From Bacillota bacterium (lineage in GTDB: Bacteria; Bacillota_A; Clostridia; Acetivibrionales; DUMB01): 6,040 bases of DNA. Below, one piece after another: positions 1-6,040 of this stretch. A program made the position numbers and the translations under genes. Each line of letters opens with the position of its first letter. The stretch's first letter is position 1. Location of the stretch: NCBI GenBank assembly GCA_023621975.1, contig JAMOAC010000413.1:1-6040 (forward strand), read 5' to 3'. Below the pieces are notes generated by a model that was given only the letters and a program-made list of their open reading frames with translations, was not told the DNA's origin and did not search any database.

Positions 1-3000
1 TCATTAACTCTGTAGTTCGTGTAAAACCACGCACCTTGTTCTCTAGTAGTTATTCCGGGCGCATTTACATATGTTATTACATCCAGATCGTTGTCGTTTA
101 TCATCGTAACATTAATGCCGGATTTGTGTCGTATTCCAAAGGCATCAACTACCATACGTTCCCCAGACTTTTTAACAAGCTTGATCTTATGCCTGCCAAA
201 TTCTAAGGCTACGTTGACATAGGCCGTCTGCTGGTATAATAATTCCTCCGAGTAACAGTCAACAGTTGCAACGAGCTTATCATCAACATATACCTCAACC
301 TCACCCATATCAGGGCCTTTTTCTGTGATAAAATCAATGCCGGCCCCATAAAATGTGAACTCAGCGGAGTCACCATCGGTTTTGGTATAGTGTACGTCGT
401 TAGCGTAATCGTCGCCTTGTCCATCTTTGATATATTCCCAGGAACCTGTGTATACGATATTTCCGTTCGTATCGTTCGCCACAGTATATATCGATTCAGC
501 CAGGGTGGATGTCCTGTAAGTATCAGGTGTTGTACCCGGCCTTACCAGGACAATAACTTCACCTTTATCCGTATCAAATTCCAACAAGTCATTTTCCGAA
601 GCTATTATAGTTTCCGCTCTTTTCCCATTGCGGTACAGAACTACATTGGAATCCCATGGATTTCTTATGCGGCAGACTTCTCCAAGTTTTGATTCAATCT
701 CAACATACTGAATATCTCCTGACTCCATGGAAGATGAAACTATAAAACCGTCCTTTGCATGAAGCTTGTATTTTGCATCCCATGCCCTGGGCCACGCAGG
801 GAACACGCGTATCACAGGATCTCCTGCAGGTGTGGGGCTAAGACTTTGATTTAGGGCTTCCTGAAGGGCTGCAGCATATGTCGCATAGCCTTCTGCTGAA
901 TAATAATCCAGCTGATTAAAAATTAGATTTGGAAATTCCCCGTATGCGCTAAACACACCATACTGGGTATTTAAAATCATCTCCATATCATCCGCACGTC
1001 CAAATTTTGCAGCGTCAATATGGAAACGGCTGGATCCGTTTCTGTCCACTACCTCATTTTTAACTTGGTTCCAATATCCTGGAGAATGCAGGTAAGTATT
1101 CAGCGCAATCTCCCATTCGCCATTATCAAGACCCTGGTCCCTTGTTTCCAGGTTCAGTAAGTCATACTTTTCAAGCATTTTGAAGATCGGGCTTTCTGTT
1201 CCGTGCAAATCCCTTATAAAGTATGCAGGTTCCAAGCCCTGCGCCCATGCAGGCTCATCTGTAGCAAGTATTGAACGCAGTGACTGATTTGTACTTCCTG
1301 CCCACAAAGCACCAGGATCAGTGCGCAGTGGATAGTCCGCTATATTGTCGCGGCAATCCTCCCACAGGGGGCGCATATCCTCATCTACTCCGAGTATTTT
1401 CGAGGCCTCAACCACCACCGAAAATACACCTCGGGCCATGGCCAAATCGTCAATCACATCTTTACCAGCCCATATATGTTCATGAAGATTTGTATTGTAG
1501 ATATGGTATTTCCCATCGTCCTCTTTCCTGAAACCATCATAAGTGCGGTAAAATTCTGCTGCACCCCTTATAAAAGGATAAGCGCGGTCCCGCAGAAAAT
1601 CGATATCTTTTGTATAGCAGTAATACTGCCAGAAATGTTCCGCAGTTTCCTGTGTGGCCATCATGGTATGGGTTGTATAACTTGCCTGATTATTACTCGT
1701 ACCAAAAACATTCCAGTTCCATACAGAGAGATACCTGTTTCTTCTCTTGGTCATGTCCGTAAATTCCTGCGAGCGTTCATTAGTTTTAAAGGTATAATAA
1801 TCCCTCACGGAATTGGCAATATCTTCAGGCAAGGTTTCCCAACCAAGAATTCCTGACGTCTCAGGGATGAAAATCCCTTCAGCGCCCCACATTTGCCTTG
1901 CAGCGGTTTCATACTGTTCAAAGCATGATTCCCGCATTTTAAACATTGGTTCCATCAAGTCAAAATGTCCTGCAGCCATTAGGGGATAATACAAGGAATC
2001 CTGGTTCCAGTTCCAATAGTAACTTCCCCAGTCTCTCCGGTCCTCTTCCCCTATCCAAATTCCACCGTTATATTTTTGGGGATAATTACCCCTACTTGAA
2101 ATAGCAGCTAAGTACATGTAGTAATTGCGCCTCTGCTCAAAATGCTGATGCGACGGAAGATATACATACGATCTTTGCCAGAAGTCACTCCACCACTTCC
2201 TGCTGGAAGCATATATGCTGTCAAAACTCGGAGATCCCACTGCGTTTGCAACTGCCTTAGCCTTCGCATCCACTGTTTTATCCATGGTCGAATATCCGCC
2301 GATGATGATGGCAAAAGTACCGTTTTGTGCAGGCAAATTCAACCTGCGTGCCGTACGGTTGCCAACCATGCTATCCGTAACCGATAAAACTTCCCTGCCC
2401 TGTACCGTAACTGCAACAGCTGTATTACAGTAGTGATCATTAATTTCTATGCCCGTATCGCATTTTTCCTCAATTACCTGTTCCAGCACAATGGTTTTGT
2501 TGTCCGGTTCAGTAGTGAGTTTTGAAACAGCAGAATGATTTCCCCAAATTTGATTAACGTCGCGCAACATTGCCAAATCAATGGTGATCGGTTGAGGTGT
2601 CGTCCGATTGTCCGTTATTTGGATCGCAATGGCATCTGCATCCATATTTGCGATTACATTAATGTCAACACCATTACCTTTAATACTCAGTTTAGCGTCG
2701 TACAAGGATAAGTGTTGTTCCGTGTCATCGCCAAAAACCGTACCTGTCGATCCAAATCCCACATGTACACGTCCTAAAGCGCCGCCGCCTGCATTTGCAT
2801 GGTCGTTGGATGCAGAGGATGCATCGTTGAACATAAAGCAATCCGTATGGTTCAACTGCATGCTAAGCGTATTTGCGTCCCTCTGCCAGACAGGTCCGCC
2901 GAACCTCCCGTTCGCCACCGGCATTCCCTGTGTACCGGTCGTAATTCTTCCAGTGTGAGTAAGATCAGACCGACCAATCAATTCACTGTAATCCGGGTTG

Positions 3001-3125
3001 AAAATTGGGGTTACCGGGCTTTCATTTTCCGCATACACCTGTGCTGGAAAAAAGGCAACCATTTGCAATGTCATAATAAATGCAAGCAGACAGAGCAGGC
3101 CTTTCAGTATTTTCCTTCTCAGCAT
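1..3125 (-). CDS. Secreted GH95-like glycosidase with C-terminal CBM-like module(s), 3' end outside window
   Basis: Open for 1041 codons from ATG at 3125 to the left edge with no stop, so the C-terminus is missing. AAAGGAGG lies 7 bases before the start. Residues 1-32 form a Sec signal peptide (basic MLRRK, hydrophobic core, VYA|EN cleavage), so the enzyme is exported. Residues ~45-300 are a beta-sandwich with GMPVANGRFGG at 67-77, like the DUF5703 or GH95 N-terminal domain. A linker helix (KWWSDFW, near 310) leads to an (alpha/alpha)6 barrel at ~325-765. P349...GIW357 and N372-W-N374 match the GH95 'PANLQGIW ... NIN' region. E549 (in HEH) would be the general acid, and D740 (QLD) would match the Asp that supports the Asn base. 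A beta domain follows (~770-870, FPAWPRAW at 775-782), then a jelly-roll CBM-like module at ~884-1000. Family GH95 includes alpha-L-fucosidases and alpha-L-galactosidases. The residue matches are from memory and this sequence is divergent, so the substrate is unknown. Probable last gene of the permease operon within this window. Confidence 0.85.
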   Translation of the reverse strand, partial: MLRRKILKGLLCLLAFIMTLQMVAFFPAQVYAENESPVTPIFNPDYSELIGRSDLTHTGRITTGTQGMPVANGRFGGPVWQRDANTLSMQLNHTDCFMFNDASSASNDHANAGGGALGRVHVGFGSTGTVFGDDTEQHLSLYDAKLSIKGNGVDINVIANMDADAIAIQITDNRTTPQPITIDLAMLRDVNQIWGNHSAVSKLTTEPDNKTIVLEQVIEEKCDTGIEINDHYCNTAVAVTVQGREVLSVTDSMVGNRTARRLNLPAQNGTFAIIIGGYSTMDKTVDAKAKAVANAVGSPSFDSIYASSRKWWSDFWQRSYVYLPSHQHFEQRRNYYMYLAAISSRGNYPQKYNGGIWIGEEDRRDWGSYYWNWNQDSLYYPLMAAGHFDLMEPMFKMRESCFEQYETAARQMWGAEGIFIPETSGILGWETLPEDIANSVRDYYTFKTNERSQEFTDMTKRRNRYLSVWNWNVFGTSNNQASYTTHTMMATQETAEHFWQYYCYTKDIDFLRDRAYPFIRGAAEFYRTYDGFRKEDDGKYHIYNTNLHEHIWAGKDVIDDLAMARGVFSVVVEASKILGVDEDMRPLWEDCRDNIADYPLRTDPGALWAGSTNQSLRSILATDEPAWAQGLEPAYFIRDLHGTESPIFKMLEKYDLLNLETRDQGLDNGEWEIALNTYLHSPGYWNQVKNEVVDRNGSSRFHIDAAKFGRADDMEMILNTQYGVFSAYGEFPNLIFNQLDYYSAEGYATYAAALQEALNQSLSPTPAGDPVIRVFPAWPRAWDAKYKLHAKDGFIVSSSMESGDIQYVEIESKLGEVCRIRNPWDSNVVLYRNGKRAETIIASENDLLEFDTDKGEVIVLVRPGTTPDTYRTSTLAESIYTVANDTNGNIVYTGSWEYIKDGQGDDYANDVHYTKTDGDSAEFTFYGAGIDFITEKGPDMGEVEVYVDDKLVATVDCYSEELLYQQTAYVNVALEFGRHKIKLVKKSGERMVVDAFGIRHKSGINVTMINDNDLDVITYVNAPGITTREQGAWFYTNYRVN

Positions 3126-3132
3126 TCTGTTT

Positions 3133-3140
3133 CCTCCTTT
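3133..3140 (-). promoter_or_regulatory. Strong ribosome binding site of the GH95-like gene
   Basis: AAAGGAGG on the minus strand, 7 bases before the ATG at 3125. It fixes the start directly ahead of the signal peptide. It is stronger than the sites before the two permeases, as expected for a highly translated secreted enzyme. Confidence 0.85.
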
Positions 3141-3184
3141 CTATTTAGTATATAGGGTTTCTCAAGGAACAGGCACCATATTGA

Positions 3185-4009
3185 TTAACCTTTCACAGCA
3201 CCGGCTATCATGCCGGATACAATATGCTTTTGTCCCAACAAATACACGATGATTACCGGCAGGCTTGTCAGCACAATGTCAGCGCAAACCAGGTTCCAAT
3301 CCTTAAAATACATTCCAAAAAAGTTGTAAACCGCCAGTGTCATCGGCCATTTTGTAGACTTACCCAAAAAATATAACGGCATTACAAATTCGTTCCAGGT
3401 GTTGAGAAAAGTAAGAACTATTACCGTAACAAGTACCGGTTTTAAGAGGGGTAAAATAACAAGCCTGTACAATTGCAGGGGAGAACATCCATCAATAATA
3501 CCCGCCTCGTCCAGCTCGCGTGGAATTTTGCCGATAAAGCTGTAAACCAGGAATACATTAAACGGCACCTGCACAGCTGAATACAGCAGGATAATACCTA
3601 TACGGGTATTATTAAGTTGCAGAATCTGCATAACCTTCATCAGCGCAACAAAATTTATCGGCATGGTTATTCCCAGGACTATGAAATAGTACAGAAAATT
3701 GTGAAGCCTGCTGCGGTTTCGCGCCAATACATATGCCGCCATGGAAGACACAACAACGGTCACCAGGACACTTCCAGCAGAATAAATAAAGCTGTTGAGA
3801 AAAGCAGTGCCGGCTTTTCCCCTCTTGATAACCGTCACATAATTATTCCACTGGATCGACGTTGGAAGCGCCAGGGACATATCAGATGCTTCCACGCTGG
3901 TTTTCATGGAATTAATCAAAATAAGCAGCAGGGGCACAAGAAAAATGATTGACAGAATCCACGCCAGGACGTTTACGCCAATGGTGGCTACTTTCTTCTT
4001 ACTTATCAT
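3185..4009 (-). CDS. ABC sugar transporter permease, MalG/UgpE type (CUT1)
   Basis: A 274-residue inner subunit of a binding-protein-dependent sugar importer in the cytoplasmic membrane. About six hydrophobic segments are visible (roughly 12-33, 73-96, 105-127, 137-160, 190-207 and 242-260). The cytoplasmic EAA loop that docks to the ATPase is clear: IPRELDEAGIIDG at 162-174, followed by LP at 186-187, with E168-A169-G170 and D173-G174 as key residues. The C-terminus QKHIVSGMIAGAVKG is the standard ending of this family, so the protein is full length. The ATG overlaps the stop of the upstream permease (ATGA, 4006-4009), which implies translational coupling and heterodimer assembly. AGGTG lies 8 bases before the start. 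The transported sugar cannot be read from the sequence; the neighbouring glycosidase suggests a product of plant or host glycan breakdown. No ATPase gene is adjacent. Confidence 0.95.
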   Translation of the reverse strand: MISKKKVATIGVNVLAWILSIIFLVPLLLILINSMKTSVEASDMSLALPTSIQWNNYVTVIKRGKAGTAFLNSFIYSAGSVLVTVVVSSMAAYVLARNRSRLHNFLYYFIVLGITMPINFVALMKVMQILQLNNTRIGIILLYSAVQVPFNVFLVYSFIGKIPRELDEAGIIDGCSPLQLYRLVILPLLKPVLVTVIVLTFLNTWNEFVMPLYFLGKSTKWPMTLAVYNFFGMYFKDWNLVCADIVLTSLPVIIVYLLGQKHIVSGMIAGAVKG

Positions 4010-4878
4010 ATCTCACTCACCTCATTTTTTGTCATAATTTTAATCAGGAAGTAACCAACTATCACCATAAAAACAAACATTACAGAGGAAAGAGCCGTTC
4101 CAACAGCATAGCGTCCCAAACCGAATTCCCTGTAAACACTGGTATACAGCACTTCAGTCGCGCGGCCGGGTCCACCGTTGGTCAGGGAGAAAACCATATC
4201 AAATACCTTGAGCCCGTAAATGACATTCAGAACCGTAGTTACAGTGATTGTTGGAGTCAGCATTGGCAACGTCACCAATCTGAACCTTTGCCAGGCATTG
4301 GCCCCATCTATTTCTGCTGCCTCATAATACATTTTAGGTATTGACATAATTCCGGCAATAAATATTGTCATAATATAACCCATACCCTTCCATGTATCAA
4401 CACCCATTACTGACCAAAGAGCAAGCCGTGGATTGGACAACCATTTGGGACCTTCCACGCCAAACAGTCTTAAGAATCTATTCAAAAGCCCTATCTCGGG
4501 GTTTAATATAGATTTAAATATCATACCTGCAATCAGCGCTGACAGTACTGACGGTATGTACATAACGGTCCTATGGAAGTTTACTAATTTTACCTTCTTC
4601 GTTAATATTAACGCTAAAAGCAGCCCTATTACGTTTTTTGAAATGTTGGTCACAAAAGTAAACACAATGGTATTTTTTAAGTATCTCACATATTCTTCTT
4701 CCAGAGAGAACACCGTCTTAAAGTTTTTAAGACCAACATAGTTTAACTTTTCTGAATAAGATGACCAATCTGTAAAAGAATATGCAATCCCTATTAAGCC
4801 GGGTAGAACATAAAGTACTGTGTATAGAATTAGAGCACCTAGTGCAAAATAAGTTGGATAAATTTTACTTTTCTTCAT
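4006..4878 (-). CDS. ABC sugar transporter permease, MalF/UgpA type (CUT1)
   Basis: A 290-residue integral membrane subunit pairing with the downstream MalG-type permease. Hydrophobic segments lie at roughly 11-34, 69-92, 104-124, 152-180, 210-230 and 258-282. The EAA loop is well kept: MYYEAAEIDGANAWQRF at 183-199 with LP at 204-205, key residues E186-A187-A188 and D191-G192. TNGGPGRATEVLY (233-245) is the usual MalF/UgpA periplasmic-side signature. The length is normal for the short UgpA-like class without the large MalF P2 loop. The ATG at 4878 is preceded by GGGAAGGA with 6 bases between. It follows the URO-D-like gene after a 45-base AT-rich gap and overlaps the next permease by four bases. 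It is most likely energised by a shared MsmX/UgpC-type ATPase encoded elsewhere (inferred from absence here; common in Bacillota). Confidence 0.95.
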   Translation of the reverse strand: MKKSKIYPTYFALGALILYTVLYVLPGLIGIAYSFTDWSSYSEKLNYVGLKNFKTVFSLEEEYVRYLKNTIVFTFVTNISKNVIGLLLALILTKKVKLVNFHRTVMYIPSVLSALIAGMIFKSILNPEIGLLNRFLRLFGVEGPKWLSNPRLALWSVMGVDTWKGMGYIMTIFIAGIMSIPKMYYEAAEIDGANAWQRFRLVTLPMLTPTITVTTVLNVIYGLKVFDMVFSLTNGGPGRATEVLYTSVYREFGLGRYAVGTALSSVMFVFMVIVGYFLIKIMTKNEVSEI

Positions 4879-4903
4879 ATCTAATCCTTCCCTACAATAA
4901 GTC

Positions 4904-4923
4904 TTTGTTATTATTTGTTATTA
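4904..4923. repeat. Two perfect tandem copies of a 10-base AT-rich unit
   Basis: TTTGTTATTA occurs at 4904-4913 and again at 4914-4923 on the plus strand. It fills much of the gap between the URO-D-like stop and the first permease gene. The second of the two tandem TAA stops (4921-4923) lies inside it. It may be simple slippage; no function is evident. Confidence 0.8.
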
Positions 4924-4950
4924 TTATACAAGTGTTGATATCATTTTAAA
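4923..4950 (-). promoter_or_regulatory. Possible weak internal promoter ahead of the permeases
   Basis: On the minus strand a perfect TATAAT (4928-4923) is preceded by TTTAAA (4950-4945, four of six matches to TTGACA) with a 16-base spacer. It sits at the end of the broken URO-D-like gene, about 45 bases before the permease start, and could keep the transport genes expressed independently. In AT-rich sequence such matches arise by chance, so this is only a candidate. Confidence 0.2.
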
Positions 4951-5745
4951 TTTTTCAATTTCAACACCCGGAGGACAGCTGTCGCTATTAGACAGTACAT
5001 AACTTCTGCCTTTCATAACATCAAGCAAATCAATCACATACTTCTTCAATTCATCCAGATTCGATGTAAGCAGCGTAATGGGATCAATTCCGCCGACTAT
5101 ACTGATTCTCTCAGGTAGCACTGCAACTACATCTGACATTTTTACATTCCCTGTAGGAACGGGCGTTACTGATTCCAGGCAATCTATTTCCGAATTTGCC
5201 ATCAAAGGCAGGAGCGCCTTTATATGCCCGCAAGCATGTTGCATATAGAGCTTTCCATGGGTATGGAGTATATTACACCATTGGTTAATTTCAGGCAATA
5301 TATATTTTTCATACATCCAAGGAGAATAGTTTGTTGTAGATGAATCCTCCCATGTTAAAAATACTTCCGCATTTGAGTTAGCAGCTATTTTTACCGCATC
5401 TAGTGATACACATTTAATGCTCTCAATAGTTTCCTCAACTAGCTCAGTGTCATCCACCAACATATAGGAAAGAGCTTCGGTTCCGGCCCAATACTCAATC
5501 ATTGCCTGAAATGCCGTCTTTGAACCTGGTACCAAAATCGGTACAAAAAGAGCTTCTCCCCCATAATACTTACAAACCTCATCAAATTCCTCAAAATTCG
5601 GAACAAGAACTGTTTGTTCCATTAAATATTGCAGAATTTTGTAATCTTCTTTTTCTTTTAAAGGGTATTCAACCAAAAACCAGCTTCTACTTTGCGGATC
5701 AATCACGTATCGGCTTGTAAGTGTACCCACTTTTGTAGCATACAT
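4924..5745 (-). CDS. URO-D/MtaA-like protein, C-terminal piece after frameshift
   Basis: This 273-residue frame holds most of the uroporphyrinogen-decarboxylase-like TIM barrel. VGTLTSRY (7-13) and VEYPLKEKEDYKIL (25-38) match the substrate-cap region of the URO-D/MtaA/CmuA superfamily. H170-x-C172-G173 (in MQHACGH) and C257 (in SNSDSCPPG) line up with the His-x-Cys...Cys zinc ligands of corrinoid methyltransferases of the MtaA type, which classical haem-pathway URO-D enzymes lack. ESVTPVPTGN (191-200) and IVGGIDP (216-222) are further family-like strands. It ends with tandem TAA stops and may be slightly short at the C-terminus. The ATG at 5745 has no good ribosome binding site and is preceded in frame by TAA, so it is probably not a genuine start but the continuation of the upstream frame. 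The substrate and any corrinoid partner are unknown. Confidence 0.75.
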   Translation of the reverse strand: MYATKVGTLTSRYVIDPQSRSWFLVEYPLKEKEDYKILQYLMEQTVLVPNFEEFDEVCKYYGGEALFVPILVPGSKTAFQAMIEYWAGTEALSYMLVDDTELVEETIESIKCVSLDAVKIAANSNAEVFLTWEDSSTTNYSPWMYEKYILPEINQWCNILHTHGKLYMQHACGHIKALLPLMANSEIDCLESVTPVPTGNVKMSDVVAVLPERISIVGGIDPITLLTSNLDELKKYVIDLLDVMKGRSYVLSNSDSCPPGVEIEKFKMISTLV

Positions 5746-6023
5746 TTAATCTTTTCATTTCCGTAAACCGTCTCACGAATTTCGCAGTCTCCCGTAGATA
5801 TTTTAAATAAATACATATCCCGATAAGGATCATCTGCCTTAACAGTGGGATAGTGACCGCGAATCAACGGTGTAGCGCCTATTTCTTTAAGAAAGTCAAT
5901 TTCACCCATTCCGCGAATTTTTGCATTCTGAAATTCCCAAAAGTAGGTTAGAAAAGGTGACCATGGAATCCTATCAACCGGTTTGCCGGAAATAGCATTC
6001 AGCAGACGTTCTTTATTGTTCAA
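5703..6023 (-). CDS. URO-D/MtaA-like protein, N-terminal piece before frameshift
   Basis: This 106-residue frame starts at TTG (6023), with AAAGGAGG 9 bases upstream. Residues 1-93 match the family N-terminus: MNNKERLLNAISGKPVDRIP, the arginine-containing entry loop typical of URO-D-like proteins, then a first barrel helix (EIDFLKEIGATPLIRG) and a strand ending in ETVYGNEKI. The last 13 residues (CMLQKWVHLQADT) are out-of-frame sequence after the lost base and have no family resemblance. Alone this piece lacks the barrel and all the putative metal ligands, so it should not be active. It is the first gene of the visible operon; the window begins only 17 bases upstream, so any earlier cistron, such as a solute-binding protein, would be out of view. 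Confidence 0.75.
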   Translation of the reverse strand: MNNKERLLNAISGKPVDRIPWSPFLTYFWEFQNAKIRGMGEIDFLKEIGATPLIRGHYPTVKADDPYRDMYLFKISTGDCEIRETVYGNEKIKCMLQKWVHLQADT

Positions 6024-6032
6024 ATCAGTGGT

Positions 6033-6040
6033 CCTCCTTT
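6033..6040 (-). promoter_or_regulatory. Ribosome binding site selecting a TTG start
   Basis: AAAGGAGG on the minus strand at the window edge, 9 bases before TTG at 6023. There is no in-frame ATG close by, and the family N-terminus begins exactly here, so this site decides the TTG start. Confidence 0.8.

Larger units (their letters stand above)
4924..6023 (-). pseudogene. URO-D/MtaA-like gene split by a one-base deletion
   Basis: The two overlapping frames are halves of one protein. The span is 1100 bases, one short of a multiple of three. Adding a single A to the AAA run at 5745-5747 turns ATT-AAA-TGT into ATT-AAA-ATG and gives the continuous join GNEKIK-MYATKVGTL. The restored product would be 366 residues, a normal length for this superfamily. 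No canonical X-XXY-YYZ slippery heptamer is visible at the junction, so a mutation or a sequencing error is more likely than programmed frameshifting. Everything outside the junction looks intact, with no internal stops, which points to a recent event or an artefact. Confidence 0.8.

Noticed and set aside
209..424. Minus-strand open frame 209-424 and the similar frame 2108-2314
   Set aside because: Both lie in alternative frames inside the glycosidase coding sequence, whose own frame carries recognisable domain sequence at these places.
2608..2958. Plus-strand open frames over the glycosidase, such as 2608-2958 and 1476-1856
   Set aside because: They lie opposite a continuous minus-strand glycosidase frame of over 3 kb, have no family resemblance, and I saw no convincing ribosome binding site.
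3147..3152. TATACT as a promoter -10 for the glycosidase gene
   Set aside because: No acceptable -35 lies 16-18 bases upstream, and it falls only a few bases before the ribosome binding site.
3126..3184. Intrinsic terminator between the second permease and the glycosidase
   Set aside because: I could find no stable GC-rich stem followed by a T run on the minus strand; the gap is more consistent with read-through.
3949..4344. Plus-strand open frames over the permease genes (3949-4344, 3617-3952, 4433-4741)
   Set aside because: They are antisense to well-recognised permeases, with composition typical of shadow frames.
5735..5760. Programmed -1 ribosomal frameshifting in the URO-D-like gene
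   Set aside because: The junction reads GAA-AAG-ATT-AAA-TGT with no X-XXY-YYZ heptamer, no clear downstream structure, and no known need for frameshifting in this family.

Overview
The window reads as an accessory carbohydrate-use locus from a low-to-moderate GC Gram-positive bacterium, most likely a member of the Clostridia (Bacillota). The reasons are strong AAAGGAGG-type ribosome binding sites, a TTG start, a Gram-positive style Sec signal peptide on the enzyme, and the pairing of CUT1-type sugar permeases with a uroporphyrinogen-decarboxylase-like protein. The genus cannot be fixed from this sequence.

All supported genes lie on the minus strand and read right to left, with gaps of at most 59 bases, so the layout looks like one operon. 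In transcription order: (1) 6023-4924, a URO-D/MtaA-like protein broken by an apparent one-base deletion near 5745, leaving a 106-residue N-terminal piece and a 273-residue C-terminal piece; (2) 4878-4006, a MalF/UgpA-type ABC sugar permease; (3) 4009-3185, its MalG/UgpE-type partner, overlapping gene 2 by four bases (ATGA); (4) 3125 to beyond base 1, a large secreted GH95-like glycosidase of at least 1041 residues. Gene 4 is open to the left edge with no stop. It carries a signal peptide, an N-terminal beta-sandwich of DUF5703 or GH95 type, a six-hairpin catalytic barrel, a C-terminal beta domain, a jelly-roll CBM-like module and the probable start of a second one.

The inferred logic is that the secreted enzyme trims a glycan outside the cell and the two permeases import the released sugar. 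They would need a solute-binding protein and an ATPase that are not in this window; the ATPase is probably a shared MsmX-type protein encoded elsewhere. The URO-D-like protein keeps a His-x-Cys...Cys set like the zinc site of corrinoid methyltransferases, so a methyl-transfer role is possible, but the frameshift may have inactivated it. There is no RNA gene, CRISPR array or insertion sequence that I can support, and no gene-free stretch over 60 bases. The plus-strand reading frames are shadows of the minus-strand genes.
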